Source: Bradyrhizobium sp. CB82
Lineage (GTDB): Bacteria > Pseudomonadota > Alphaproteobacteria > Rhizobiales > Xanthobacteraceae
Direction of reading: 5' to 3'
NCBI RefSeq assembly: GCF_029714405.1
Contig: NZ_CP121650.1
Span: 8,871,001 to 8,935,000, forward strand
Length of the DNA: 64,000 nucleotides
How positions within the stretch are numbered: position 1 is the first letter of the stretch; each line of letters starts with the position of its first letter. Positions 53,534 to 63,558 of this stretch are shown here, one piece after another. The notes beneath the pieces were generated by a model, which worked only from the letters and a program-made list of their open reading frames with translations, made no database searches and had not been told where the DNA came from. The position numbers and the translations under genes were made by a program.

Positions 53534-55146
53534 GGGCGGGCCACCGAAAACTGCATGCGCTGAGGCGAGCGCGCATCGCCCTCGCGGCAGATCGCGAGCG
53601 CCTCGGACAGGACCGCGCGGGTATCGCGCGGATCGATCACGCCGTCGTCGAGCACGCGGGCGCTGGTCGAGAACACGTCCATCTGACCGTCGAACACGCC
53701 GATGATCTGCGTCTTCATGGCCTCTAACTTGTCTTTCTCGATCGGCTTGCCCCGCCGCGCCGCGGCAGCTTCGGTTACGATGGCCATGGTCTCGGCCGCC
53801 TGCTCGCCGCCCATCACAGCGGTCTTGGCATTGGGCCAGGAGAAGCAGAAGCGCGGATGGAAGCCACGGCCGCACATGCCGTAATTTCCGGCGCCGAAGG
53901 ACGCGCCGCAATAGACCGTGATCTGCGGCACGGTCGCCGACGTCACCGCCTGGATCATCTTCGAGCCGTGCTTGATCATGCCGGCTTCTTCGTAAGATTT
54001 GCCCACCATGTAGCCGGTAGTATTGTTCAGATACAGCAGCGGCGTGCGGGTCTGGCAGCAGATCTGGATGAAGTGCGTCGCCTTGTTGGCACCGGCCGGA
54101 TCGAGCGGGCCGTTATTGGTGATGATGCCGATCGCCTGGCCCTCGATGCGGGCATGACCGCAGACCGTTGCGGGACCGTAATTGGGCGCCATCTCGGTGA
54201 AATCGGAATCGTCGACGATGCGGGCGATCACCTGCTTCATGTCGACGGGGCGCTTGTGGTCCATCGGCATGATGCCGAGCAGCTCGTTCTGGTCGTAGCG
54301 CGGCGGCTTGTACTGCGCGACAGCGCGGCCCGGCCGCTCCCATTCCAAGGCCGCCATGATCTCGCGCGCGATGCGCAAGGCGTCGCGATCGTCCTCGGCG
54401 AGGTAGTCGCCGAGGCCGGAGATCCGCGTGTGCATCTCGGCGCCGCCGAGCTCTTCCTCGGTCGCGATCTCGCCGGTTGCGGCCTTAAGCAACGGCGGAC
54501 CTGCAAGGAACGCGCGGGTGCGGCCGCGCACCATGACGATGTAATCCGACAGACCCGTCTGGTAAGCGCCACCGGCGGTCGACGAGCCATGCGTCACGGT
54601 GACGACCGGCAGGCCCGCGGCCGAGAGCCGCGCGAGGTTGCGAAAGATGTTGCCACCCCGGACAAAATCCTCGACGCGGTAACGCAAGAGATTGGCGCCG
54701 GCACTTTCGACGAGCTGCACGTAAGGCAGCTTGTTCTCCAGCGCGACCTCCTGCACGCGCAACGTCTTGTCGAGGCCATAAGGTTGCAGCGCGCCGGCAT
54801 CGATGCCGGCGTCGCTGGCGCTGACCATGCAACGGACGCCCGAGACGAAGCCGATGCCGGCGATGACACCGCCACCGGGCACGCTCTTGTCGGGATCGGG
54901 CACATCAAACATGTAACCCGCCAGCGTGGAGAGCTCGATGAACGGCGCGCCGGGATCGAGCACCAGCGCGACGCGCTCGCGCGGCAGCAGCTGCCCGCGC
55001 TTGTGGAAGCGATCCTTCGCGGCGGCTGAGGCCGCGCGCGTCCGCTCTTCCAGCGCACGCATGCGGTCGATCAGCGCGAACATTCCATCGCGATTGACGT
55101 GATAGGCGGCGCCGCCGGGGGAGATGGTGTTTTCGATGATGGACAT
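53530..55146 (-). CDS. Acyl-CoA carboxylase beta subunit (geranyl-/methylcrotonyl-CoA type)
   Basis: 538 residues from ATG 55146, which is the family start; in-frame codons further upstream are read through a family B repeat and are not real coding. Two crotonase-like carboxyltransferase halves are present. HGSSTAGGAYQTGLSDY and GPPLLKAATGEIATEEELGGAEMH mark the acyl-CoA side; GFCG-like YCGASFGAGNYGMCGRG marks the carboxybiotin side. The wording around AGLPVVTVTHGSSTAGGAY looks closer to my recollection of AtuC (geranyl-CoA) than of MccB, but I cannot verify this. It is 114 bases from the BKACE 2 gene upstream. Confidence 0.9.
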   Translation of the reverse strand: MSIIENTISPGGAAYHVNRDGMFALIDRMRALEERTRAASAAAKDRFHKRGQLLPRERVALVLDPGAPFIELSTLAGYMFDVPDPDKSVPGGGVIAGIGFVSGVRCMVSASDAGIDAGALQPYGLDKTLRVQEVALENKLPYVQLVESAGANLLRYRVEDFVRGGNIFRNLARLSAAGLPVVTVTHGSSTAGGAYQTGLSDYIVMVRGRTRAFLAGPPLLKAATGEIATEEELGGAEMHTRISGLGDYLAEDDRDALRIAREIMAALEWERPGRAVAQYKPPRYDQNELLGIMPMDHKRPVDMKQVIARIVDDSDFTEMAPNYGPATVCGHARIEGQAIGIITNNGPLDPAGANKATHFIQICCQTRTPLLYLNNTTGYMVGKSYEEAGMIKHGSKMIQAVTSATVPQITVYCGASFGAGNYGMCGRGFHPRFCFSWPNAKTAVMGGEQAAETMAIVTEAAAARRGKPIEKDKLEAMKTQIIGVFDGQMDVFSTSARVLDDGVIDPRDTRAVLSEALAICREGDARSPQRMQFSVARP

Positions 55147-55161
55147 GAAACCTATCCTACT

Positions 55162-55247
55162 CGTCATTGCGAGGAGCGAAGCGACGAAGCAATCCAGACT
55201 GCCATCGCGGAAAGATTCTGGATTGCTTCGCTTCGCTCGCAATGACG
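55162..55247. repeat. Intergenic palindromic repeat, family B copy 2
   Basis: CGTCATTGCGAG (55162-55173) and CTCGCAATGACG (55236-55247), same internal arms as at 11698-11783. It sits between the BKACE 2 gene and the carboxylase beta gene, inside what would otherwise be one operon. Confidence 0.88.
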
Positions 55248-55260
55248 TCTGGGGCAATAC

Positions 55261-56127
55261 CTAACGATTCGTCCCAAAAATCTTCCGCGCCTCGGCCGGG
55301 CTCGCGATCTCGCGGCCAGCGCGACGCGCGCAGGCGACCACCGCTTCGATCAATTGCCCGTTCGACGTCACCTTGTTGCCGTCGGCGAGATAGAAGGTAT
55401 CCTCCAAGCCAGTTCGCAGATGCCCGCCGAGATCGGCGCAGCGCTGGTGCAGCGGCCAGATGTCTTCGCGGCCTATCGCCGTAACCTGCCAATGCGCTTC
55501 GGGGCGCTTCAGCTTGAGCAGGATCGGCAGCAACTCGGGATCGGCGGGCATGCCGGAGGCAACGCCCATGACGAAGTTGTATTCGAGCGGTCCCTTGTAC
55601 ATGCCGACCTGCGTGTACATGCCGACGCAACGGACGATGCCGACGTCAAAGCATTCGAACTCGGGGATGGTGCCGACCGCGTTCATGACGTCGAGATAGT
55701 CCTTCACTTTCTCGACAGCATTGTCGAACATCATCGGCGGCCAGGCCCAGCTGTTGTCGGCCTTGACCTTCAGATAGTTCAGCGAGCCGGCGTTGCAGGC
55801 GGCGATCTCAGGCTTGGTTTCACGAATGCAATCGAGCGCACCGCCGTAGTTCGGCCCCGACACGCCCGAGGTGTGATTGATGATCACGCCGGGGCAGGCC
55901 TCGCGAATCGCCTGCTGGATCTCGCGCGAGACGCTGACCTCCCAGGACGGCAGGTGCCCCTTGTTCGGCGCCTGCTGGCGCAGATGGATGTGCATGATGC
56001 TGGCGCCAGCGTCGAACGCAGCCCTGGCCTCCCGCGCCATCTCTTCGGGCGTCACCGGCACATTGTGCTGCCGGGGATCGGTGAGCACGCCGTTCAGCGC
56101 GCAGGTGATGACGGCCTTGTCGCTCAT
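55261..56127 (-). CDS. Beta-keto acid cleavage enzyme (BKACE, DUF849) 2
   Basis: 288-residue BKACE with zinc ligands His46 and His48 in MHIHLR, matching the His46/His48 positions I recall for Kce, and Glu242 in TGLED. NHTSGVSGPNYGG and EFECFDVGIVRCVG are catalytic-barrel segments. It is about 24 residues shorter than copy 1 and clearly a different subgroup, so it likely takes another beta-keto acid. It is upstream of the acyl-CoA carboxylase genes on the same strand. Confidence 0.92.
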   Translation of the reverse strand: MSDKAVITCALNGVLTDPRQHNVPVTPEEMAREARAAFDAGASIMHIHLRQQAPNKGHLPSWEVSVSREIQQAIREACPGVIINHTSGVSGPNYGGALDCIRETKPEIAACNAGSLNYLKVKADNSWAWPPMMFDNAVEKVKDYLDVMNAVGTIPEFECFDVGIVRCVGMYTQVGMYKGPLEYNFVMGVASGMPADPELLPILLKLKRPEAHWQVTAIGREDIWPLHQRCADLGGHLRTGLEDTFYLADGNKVTSNGQLIEAVVACARRAGREIASPAEARKIFGTNR

Positions 56128-56227
56128 GCCTTAGGGCTCTCGCAGGTTGAGAATGCAGCGCTGCGATCATGTGACGCGGGAGGTCGCGGCTTCTTGCGCA
56201 GAGAAGCTAGAGATTTGGCACACTGCC

Positions 56228-56319
56228 GTAGGGTGGGTTCGTTAGCCGAGGACGTAACCCACCAAAGCCCATCCCGCGGTAGCTGAAATGGTGGGTTACG
56301 CTACGCTAACCCACCCTAC
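56228..56319. repeat. Intergenic palindromic repeat, family F
   Basis: GTAGGGTGGGTT (56228-56239) and AACCCACCCTAC (56308-56319) form perfect outer arms; GTTAGCC/GCTAAC and GTAACCCACC/GGTGGGTTAC are inner pairs. It is the only copy seen in this window and separates the BKACE 2 and AraC genes. Confidence 0.8.
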
Positions 56320-56331
56320 AAAATCCGTCAG

Positions 56332-57147
56332 CTAGCTTGCTTCCGCAAGCTTCACGGTCTCACCGCTGCGATAGATTGCAAGATCGCGCGAGCCGACGAA
56401 GATGGCGCGCGGCTTGAGGCCGTAGAAGCGGCGGATCGAATGGCTGAAATGGGTGCTGTCGGGATAGCCGATGTCCTGCGCGAGATGGGCGAGGTTGAGA
56501 TCCTGGTTGGCGAAATGAAGGAGGTACCGCGCGCGCTTCCAGGCACGGAAGGAGCGGAACGAAATGCCGGTCTCTTCCTTGAACAGATGCAGGAAGCGCG
56601 AAGCCGAGAGGCCCGCTTCAGCAGCGCAGGTATCGGCCGTCGCCGGTTCGCCGGAGAAGCGCTCGATGCGCGCGATCGCCCGCATCACGCGCGGGTCGAG
56701 CATGCGGCGAGGCAGCGCCTCGCCAAAACACATCTCGTCGAATTCGGCGGTGGCAACGTCGCCATAGCGGCGCTGGCGCAGGAATGCGTAGGCGGCGAGG
56801 ATCTTTCGCGCGTAGGCTGCCTTGTCCGGCCCAGTCAGGCGTTGCCGCAGCGCTTCGATCACGCCGTCCGGCATGCTCTCGGGCTCGAGCGTCACACTGA
56901 TGACGGTGCGGTAATCGCTCGCGATGGTGTGCCGCTGGTTCGGCAGGGTCACGACAAGGACATCGGTGGTATGGGTGTCGTCGATGGTCAGATGCAGGCT
57001 GCCCTTGATCGCGACATAGACGTGGCAGCAACCAGCGGTCCGCCGGCGTGGCCGGCCGAGCAGCCCCGCATAGAACACGCGTTCCGGCGTGATCAGCATC
57101 AAATGGTCTGATTCGCGACCGCTATCCTTAATTTTTGGGCCTTCCAT
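56332..57147 (-). CDS. AraC-family transcriptional regulator
   Basis: 271 residues. The N-terminal cupin-like ligand domain (about 20-165) contains short beta strands such as VYVAIKGSLHLTIDD. The C-terminal DNA-binding domain has two helix-turn-helices: about 169-190 (TCAAEAGLSASRFLHLFKEE) and 217-242 (LAHLAQDIGYPDSTHFSHSI). It lies between the BKACE 2/carboxylase block and the GST/acyl-CoA dehydrogenase block, all on the same strand, so it is a plausible regulator of the surrounding catabolic genes. Confidence 0.92.
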   Translation of the reverse strand: MEGPKIKDSGRESDHLMLITPERVFYAGLLGRPRRRTAGCCHVYVAIKGSLHLTIDDTHTTDVLVVTLPNQRHTIASDYRTVISVTLEPESMPDGVIEALRQRLTGPDKAAYARKILAAYAFLRQRRYGDVATAEFDEMCFGEALPRRMLDPRVMRAIARIERFSGEPATADTCAAEAGLSASRFLHLFKEETGISFRSFRAWKRARYLLHFANQDLNLAHLAQDIGYPDSTHFSHSIRRFYGLKPRAIFVGSRDLAIYRSGETVKLAEAS

Positions 57148-57323
57148 CGGCGGTCCTCCTCGCAGCGGCTCTTCGGGCCGCTGCGGACGGAGGCCACCTT
57201 AGCGGAATTTTGGGCGGAGTCACTGCGCGATAGCGCTGTCACAAAGGTGCAAATCCGGGGCATCCCGAAGGATCGCCCCGGAACCTGAAACCGTGCCGTC
57301 GTCCGCGCAGGACGCCGAAGTGC

Positions 57324-57980
57324 TTAGGCCCTCAGCCTTGGCGCGATGTTCTGCGCGATACCAGCCTTCTGTTCCGCCACCACCGCCCGTTTGAAACCCT
57401 CGCGCTGTTGCAGCCGCGCCCAATAGCCTGCGACATTTGGCCCGAAGTCACGCGAAAGCCCGATGCTTTCTGCAAGCCGCAGGGCATACCCGATCACGAT
57501 GTCGGCGGCGGTGAAGCGGCCGGCGCACAAGGTCTCGGCATTTGCGGTTGCTGCCTCGACCGCGCGCAAGCGACCGAGGAACCATTTTGCATAGTCGCCG
57601 GCGACCTGCGGATTGCGCCGCTCTTCCGGCTCGAGCTGGGCGTAACGGAGCACCAGCGTCTGCGGGAATGTTAACGTCGCATCGCTGAAATACATCCAGT
57701 TCAAGAAGGCGCCGAAATCGGGATCATTGGCATCGACCATCAGCGGTGTCGGGCCGTATCTGGTGCCTAGGTAGTGGCAGATGCCGGACGATTCCGTCAT
57801 CTTGGTCTCGCCGTCGATCATGAACGGGATCGTGCCTAGCGGATTGATCGCGAGGTACTCCTTGGCGAAGACGCGCGGCGGGAACGGCAGCATCTTCAAC
57901 TCGTAGGGCAGGCCCATCTCCTCCAGCATCCAGAGCGGGCGGAAGGAGCGCGCGGCGTCGCAGTGATAGAGCGTGATCAT
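57324..57980 (-). CDS. Glutathione S-transferase family protein
   Basis: 218 residues. Thioredoxin-like N-terminal domain (ITLYHCDAARSFRPLWMLEEMGL) with NPLGTIPFMIDGETKMTESSGICHYL, the glutathione-contact segment with Glu-Ser. The all-helical C-terminal domain follows from about residue 90. It resembles rhizobial GSTs near catabolic genes, which can open rings, isomerise or dehalogenate, or simply detoxify. No direct clue to its substrate here. Confidence 0.9.
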   Translation of the reverse strand: MITLYHCDAARSFRPLWMLEEMGLPYELKMLPFPPRVFAKEYLAINPLGTIPFMIDGETKMTESSGICHYLGTRYGPTPLMVDANDPDFGAFLNWMYFSDATLTFPQTLVLRYAQLEPEERRNPQVAGDYAKWFLGRLRAVEAATANAETLCAGRFTAADIVIGYALRLAESIGLSRDFGPNVAGYWARLQQREGFKRAVVAEQKAGIAQNIAPRLRA

Positions 57981-57994
57981 CAGGCGTTTCCCCT

Positions 57995-58042
57995 AGAGCA
58001 TGACCCAGAAAAGTGTGCAGCGGTTTTCCGAAAAGATCATGC

Positions 58043-58045
<3 letters not shown>
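57995..58045. repeat. Short dispersed repeat, family E copy 2
   Basis: AGAGCATGACCCAGAAAAGTG...CCGAAAAGATCATGCTC; outer arms GAGCATGA and TCATGCTC pair. It ends 2 bases inside the 3' end of the acyl-CoA dehydrogenase gene at 58043. Confidence 0.6.
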
Positions 58046-59203
<1,158 letters not shown>

Positions 59204-59213
59204 TTCTCTCCCT

Positions 59214-59334
59214 CGTCATTCCGGGGCATCGCGAAGCGATGAGATCCATTTCTCCACGGGTATTTGCGGCCCGATGGATTCTCAGATGCGCAATTGCGCA
59301 TCATAGCTCGCGCTACGCGCGCCCCGGAATGACG
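59214..59334. repeat. Intergenic palindromic repeat, family D copy 2
   Basis: CGTCATTCCGGGGCATCGCGAAGCGATG at the left and CGCGCGCCCCGGAATGACG at the right with TGCGCAATTGCGCA in the middle. It resembles 25394-25490. It separates two co-oriented acyl-CoA dehydrogenase genes by 135 bases. Confidence 0.82.
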
Positions 59335-59338
59335 CGTA

Positions 59339-60475
59339 TCACAACCCCATCTGCCGGCTGGCCAGATCCTTCATGATCTCCTCGGTGCCGCCGCCGATGG
59401 CATTGACCTTGACCTCGCGGTAGATGCGCTCGGCCTTGATGCCACGCATGAAGCCGGCGCCGCCGAAGATCTGCACGGCCTCCGAGGCGCAGAACGCCAT
59501 CGTCTGCGTCGCCTGGTTCTTCATCATGCAGATTTCGGCGACCGGGCTCTCGCCATGCTCCAGCCGCCAGGCCAGCATCTCCAGCATCGCCTGGCTTGCT
59601 GCGACCTTCTGCGCCATGTCGACGATCTTGTGGCGGATCACCTGGTGCTGGGCGAGCGGCTTGCCGAACGTCTTGCGTTCCCTGGCATAGGCGATCGCCT
59701 CGTCGAGACAGACACGGGCAAAGGCCGTGCAGCTGGCCGCCATACCTATGCGCTCGCTGTTGAAGTTTTGCATGATGATCTTGAAGCCCTGCCCTTCTTC
59801 GCCGATCAGGTTCTCGGCCGGCACGCGGCATTCGTCGAAATGCAGCGTCGCCGTGTCGGATGCCCACCAGCCCATCTTGTTCAGCTTGGTCCGCGATAGG
59901 CCGGGCGTATCGCCCTCGATCAGGAGCAGGCTGACGCCGCCGGCGCCCTCGCCGCCTGTGCGCACGGCAACGGTCAGATAGTCGGCACGCATGCCCGAGG
60001 TGATGAAGGTCTTCTCGCCGCTCACGACGTAGTGATCGCCGTGGCGCCGCGCCTTGGTGCGGAGGTTCGCAACATCAGAGCCGCCGCTCGGCTCGGTGAT
60101 CGCGAGCGCGGAGATCTTTTCACCAGCGAGGATTTGGGGCAGCACCCTGGCCTTGATCTCAGGCCGCGCCGCGCGCGCGATCGGCGGCGAGCCGATGGTG
60201 TGGCTCATCAGCGATGCGCTGATGCCGCCGGCACCGGCGCGCGCCAGCTCCTGGCTCGCCACGATCCTCATGAATTGGTCGGCGGCGACGCCGCCATATT
60301 CCTCAGGGAATCCAAGCCCCAAAAGGCCGATCTCCGCGGCCTTGCGATACAGCGTACGCGGGAATTCGCCGGCCTCATCCCATTCATGGGCGTGGGGCTC
60401 GATCTCCTTCTCGACGAAGCGGCGCATCACGGCGCGGAAGGCATCGTGATCGGCGGTATAGAACGGACTCTTCAT
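59339..60475 (-). CDS. Acyl-CoA dehydrogenase
   Basis: 378 residues from ATG 60475; upstream in-frame sequence is unlike the family. GFPEEYGGV, LAITEPSGGSDVANL, GEKTFITSGMRAD and FDECRVPAENLIGEEG are conserved segments. The C terminus has AIGGGTEEIM, again with Gly instead of the glutamate of YEGT. It is followed by the other dehydrogenase at 58043, and the two may act on consecutive intermediates. Divergent from a CoA ligase (60735), with a shared control region. Confidence 0.9.
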   Translation of the reverse strand: MKSPFYTADHDAFRAVMRRFVEKEIEPHAHEWDEAGEFPRTLYRKAAEIGLLGLGFPEEYGGVAADQFMRIVASQELARAGAGGISASLMSHTIGSPPIARAARPEIKARVLPQILAGEKISALAITEPSGGSDVANLRTKARRHGDHYVVSGEKTFITSGMRADYLTVAVRTGGEGAGGVSLLLIEGDTPGLSRTKLNKMGWWASDTATLHFDECRVPAENLIGEEGQGFKIIMQNFNSERIGMAASCTAFARVCLDEAIAYARERKTFGKPLAQHQVIRHKIVDMAQKVAASQAMLEMLAWRLEHGESPVAEICMMKNQATQTMAFCASEAVQIFGGAGFMRGIKAERIYREVKVNAIGGGTEEIMKDLASRQMGL

Positions 60476-60667
60476 CGCGTGGTCGCTTTCGCTGGCGGCG
60501 ATTCCTGGTGCCACCATGGCCGGAACACCATCTCGCTCACTTGCGTCGAGTGGCTGGCCTCGGGCACCCGACTTCGGTCGATCCGCGTTCCAGCAACTCA
60601 ACGCAAGACAATTTAGGCCCCGCGCGGACCAACTCCGAAGCAAAAAAGAACCTTGTACAAAAACTCC

Positions 60668-60689
60668 GGCCGGCCGTTCGGGGCCGGCC
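60668..60689. promoter_or_regulatory. GC-rich hairpin in the leader of the CoA ligase gene
   Basis: GGCCGGCC-GTTCGG-GGCCGGCC, a perfect 8-bp stem 45 bases before the ATG at 60735. Read on the minus strand it is followed by GGAGTTTTTG, so it also looks like a terminator for antisense transcripts entering from the ligase side. It divides the divergent promoter region. Confidence 0.4.
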
Positions 60690-60734
60690 TGGGCATGTTG
60701 CACGGCAATGACAGGCGGCGGCGCAAGACCGCAA

Positions 60735-60839
60735 ATGGAGGGACGCTTGGTGGAGGGACACTTGGTGGAGGGACACTTGGTGGAGACACACTTGGTGGAG
60801 ACACACTTGGTGGAGACACACTTGGTGGAGAGACACTTG
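60735..60839 (+). repeat. Seven-unit 15-bp tandem repeat at the CoA ligase start
   Basis: Unit GTGGAGACACACTTG, repeated seven times (60735-60839) with drift: the first unit starts with ATG, units 2-3 have GGACAC, units 4-6 ACACAC, and the last AGACAC. In frame it codes the pentapeptide VE[GTR]HL seven times, beginning MEGRL. Every unit holds a purine-rich TGGAG and a following TTG codon, so ribosomes could in principle start in several units. Confidence 0.9.
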
Positions 60840-62390
60840 GCTGTTCGCCACTACGACTGGATCGCCCATCACAGCCGCCGCGCGCCAGACAAGATCGCGG
60901 TCGTCGACCTCGCCAGCGGGCGCCGCTTCAGCTACGCACAATTCGACGCGCGGATCTCGCGCCTCGCCACCTCCCTTCGCGACAGCCTTAAGGTCTCGCG
61001 CGGCGATCGCGTCACGGTGCTGGCGCAGAATACGACCGACACGCTGGAGATACAGTTCGCCTGCTTCCGCCTCGGCGCCGTCTTCGTACCGCTGAACACC
61101 CGCCTCACCGTTCCGGAATTGCAGTTCATCGTCGGCGATTGCGCACCGAAGGTGATGGTCCATGACGGCGATCTTGCCGAGACAGCGCTTGCAGTGGCAA
61201 AGCTCTGCGGCGTCCGCACGACCCTGCTGCTCGGTCCTGGCGGCTCATACGAAGCCGGCATCGCCGCGGCAAAGTCGCTCGACCGGATCGAGCAAGTCAC
61301 GCTCGATGATACCTCAACCATCATGTACACCTCGGGCACCACGGGCCATCCCAAGGGCGCGATCATCACCCATGGCATGACGTTCTGGAATTGCGTCAAT
61401 CTCGGCGGTCCCGCCGGCATCGGACCGTCAACGGTGCTGCTCACCGTGCTGCCGCTGTTCCACACCGGCGGTCTCAATTGCTACACCAACCCGGCGCTGC
61501 ATGCCGGCGGTACCGTGCTGATCATGCGCGCCTTCGATCCGGCCCTTGCGCTGCAACTGATCGGCGATCCCGCGCAAGGCATCAATGTCTTCTTCGGCGT
61601 GCCTGCGATCTACCAGTTCATGGCGCAGCATCCGGCCTTCGCAGCCACCGATCTGAGCCGGCTCGCGACCTGCGGCGTCGGCGGCGCTCCGATGCCGGTG
61701 CCGCTGCTGAAGGTCTGGGAGACGCGCGGTGTCGCGCTGCAGCAGGGCTATGGCATGACCGAGACCTCGCCGGCCGTGCTGGTGCTCGACCGTGAGGATG
61801 CGGCGCGCAAGGCCGGCTCCGCCGGCAAGCCGGTGCTGCATACGGAGGTGCGGATCGTGCGGCCGGACGGACGCGATGCCGATGTCGGCGAGCTTGGCGA
61901 ACTCTGGGTGAAGGGACCGAACATCACACCCGGCTACTGGAACCGGCCGGAGGCCAACATATCGTCCTTCACCGACGGCTGGCTGCACACGGGCGACGCG
62001 ACGCGCGTCGACGAGGAAGGCTTCTACTATATCGTCGATCGCTGGAAGGACATGTACATTTCCGGCGGCGAGAACGTCTATCCGGCCGAGGTCGAGAACG
62101 TCCTGCATCAGATCGCGGCAATCGCGGAAGCCGCCGTGATCGGCATTCCCGATGCTCAGTGGGGCGAGGTGGGCCTTGCCATCGTCGCGGTCAGGCCGGG
62201 ACAACGCCTGAGCGAAGCGGACATCCTCGCCTACTGCAGCGCCAATCTCGCGCGCTTCAAATGCCCGCGCCAGGTCCGCTTCGTCGACGCGCTGCCGCGC
62301 AACGCCACCGGCAAGATCCACAAGCCGACGCTGCGCAAGAAATTTTCCGCGCCTTCGGAAGTCGACAAGGCCAAGTCCGCGACCGCCTGA
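60735..62390 (+). CDS. AMP-dependent acyl-CoA synthetase with repetitive N terminus
   Basis: 551 residues if started at ATG 60735. The adenylating motif is TSGTTGHPKGA; then the QGYGMTETSPAV motif and the hinge DRWKDMYISGGENVYPAE, ending with Lys in ATGKIHKPTLRKK. It resembles medium-chain or fatty acid CoA ligases. The first 35 residues are made of the tandem pentapeptide repeat (60735-60839) and do not belong to the fold; the conserved part starts near HYDWIAHHSRRAPDKIAV. An upstream ATG at 60708 and TTGs in the repeat are alternative starts. Divergent from the dehydrogenase at 59339. Confidence 0.88.
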   Translation: MEGRLVEGHLVEGHLVETHLVETHLVETHLVERHLAVRHYDWIAHHSRRAPDKIAVVDLASGRRFSYAQFDARISRLATSLRDSLKVSRGDRVTVLAQNTTDTLEIQFACFRLGAVFVPLNTRLTVPELQFIVGDCAPKVMVHDGDLAETALAVAKLCGVRTTLLLGPGGSYEAGIAAAKSLDRIEQVTLDDTSTIMYTSGTTGHPKGAIITHGMTFWNCVNLGGPAGIGPSTVLLTVLPLFHTGGLNCYTNPALHAGGTVLIMRAFDPALALQLIGDPAQGINVFFGVPAIYQFMAQHPAFAATDLSRLATCGVGGAPMPVPLLKVWETRGVALQQGYGMTETSPAVLVLDREDAARKAGSAGKPVLHTEVRIVRPDGRDADVGELGELWVKGPNITPGYWNRPEANISSFTDGWLHTGDATRVDEEGFYYIVDRWKDMYISGGENVYPAEVENVLHQIAAIAEAAVIGIPDAQWGEVGLAIVAVRPGQRLSEADILAYCSANLARFKCPRQVRFVDALPRNATGKIHKPTLRKKFSAPSEVDKAKSATA

Positions 62391-62610
62391 GCGTCAAGCG
62401 TCGCGTGCGCTCGCCACTTGATCGCGACCACCGGCAGGCCGAGGCGGCGCGGATCGCCCGCGTCCGCAAAGCGCGGACAGGTCCATGCCAGCGTTGCCTT
62501 GCCCTACGATGGCAGTTCGAGCCCGATGTCGAAGCGGCCGTCACGGATCGCGATCGAACGCGATGCGCGCGCCGTCGAGGTAAAGACGACCCCCCGGGAT
62601 GAAAGGGCCG

Positions 62611-63372
62611 CTAGACGGGAAGGAACAGCGCGAACGGCTCGTCCACCGTACGGCGCAGATGGTCACGATACAGCGCATAATTCACGTTGTCGGGAGAAAT
62701 CCGTCCCAAGGTCGGCGTCTTGACGTTTCGCGCCGGCACGAAAGCGATCGGCGCCGCGATCGGCGTCAGTTGCGAGCCGGGGCCAGCGCGCAACGTCGAG
62801 ATGATGCCGTACATCTCGCCGGCCACCGTAGGCCGCGACACCGTGATCACCCGATGCTGCCCGTGCCGGTTGATGACGAGATAGATGAAGCCGGACTGAT
62901 GGGGGACGGCGACCTCACCGGTATGCTCATAGGCGGCGTCCGTGCGCTCGCCCTCGCGGAAGACCAGCGACGATACTTTCGGCTCCCAAGCGATCTCGGT
63001 GCGGTAGGCAAACAGCGCGTCCTTGTCGCCGAATGACGGCCGCAACGTGATGTAGACGTCCTCGAGCCAGGTCACCGCACGGTGCGAATAGGAGCCGAGA
63101 CTGTCGGGCGCGACATCGTTGCCTGCGGCAGGCGCCGGTGGCGCTGCCGAATTTTTCCGCAGGGAGACCCCCAGCGCCTGCTCCAGCCGCACCGTGGTCG
63201 CCAGCGTGAACGGACGCCGGCCGCCCAGCACCTTCTCCAGCGTCGACAGGCTGAGCTTGGCCTGCTCGGCCAGCGCCTGACGGGAGATACGGCGTTTGGC
63301 GAGCTCCTCCCGGATTTTCTCCGCGACCTCGTGGCTTTGCTCGTCGGTAAGCGGCTTGTCCGGCGTCTGCAT
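62611..63372 (-). CDS. XRE-family transcriptional regulator
   Basis: 253 residues. An N-terminal helix-turn-helix (about 17-70, RRISRQALAEQAKLSLSTLEKVLGG) is followed by a spacer rich in Ala/Pro and a beta-rich C-terminal ligand or effector domain (about 95-250, SHRAVTWLEDVYITLRP). It is transcribed away from the membrane protein gene at 63559 and may control it. Between its end and the CoA ligase end (62391-62610) I see no credible gene. Confidence 0.85.
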   Translation of the reverse strand: MQTPDKPLTDEQSHEVAEKIREELAKRRISRQALAEQAKLSLSTLEKVLGGRRPFTLATTVRLEQALGVSLRKNSAAPPAPAAGNDVAPDSLGSYSHRAVTWLEDVYITLRPSFGDKDALFAYRTEIAWEPKVSSLVFREGERTDAAYEHTGEVAVPHQSGFIYLVINRHGQHRVITVSRPTVAGEMYGIISTLRAGPGSQLTPIAAPIAFVPARNVKTPTLGRISPDNVNYALYRDHLRRTVDEPFALFLPV

Positions 63373-63558
63373 CGTTATTCCCTGCTCCAGGCGGGCATTC
63401 TAGCAGGCCGGACAAATCAGCACAAAACCGCACGGGACCGTCGCCGCGGCGGTCGACCGGGTGGCCGGCGGCCGAACATTGCCGATCATTCTGCTCGCGA
63501 AATCAGGGCTCCGCGGCCGAAATAGAGGGCAACCAAACGTGCTTCGGGAGCAGGTGAG

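Noticed and set aside
55147..55257. N-terminal extension of the carboxylase beta subunit
   Set aside because: The extension is read through a family B repeat; the family start is the ATG at 55146.
60735..60839. Tandem repeat as a CRISPR array
   Set aside because: Units are contiguous 15-mers without spacers and lie in a coding frame.
62257..62610. Possible gene in the gap after the CoA ligase
   Set aside because: Open frames here on either strand have Arg/Ala/Ser-rich shadow composition and no family motif; the 220-base gap is best left unassigned.
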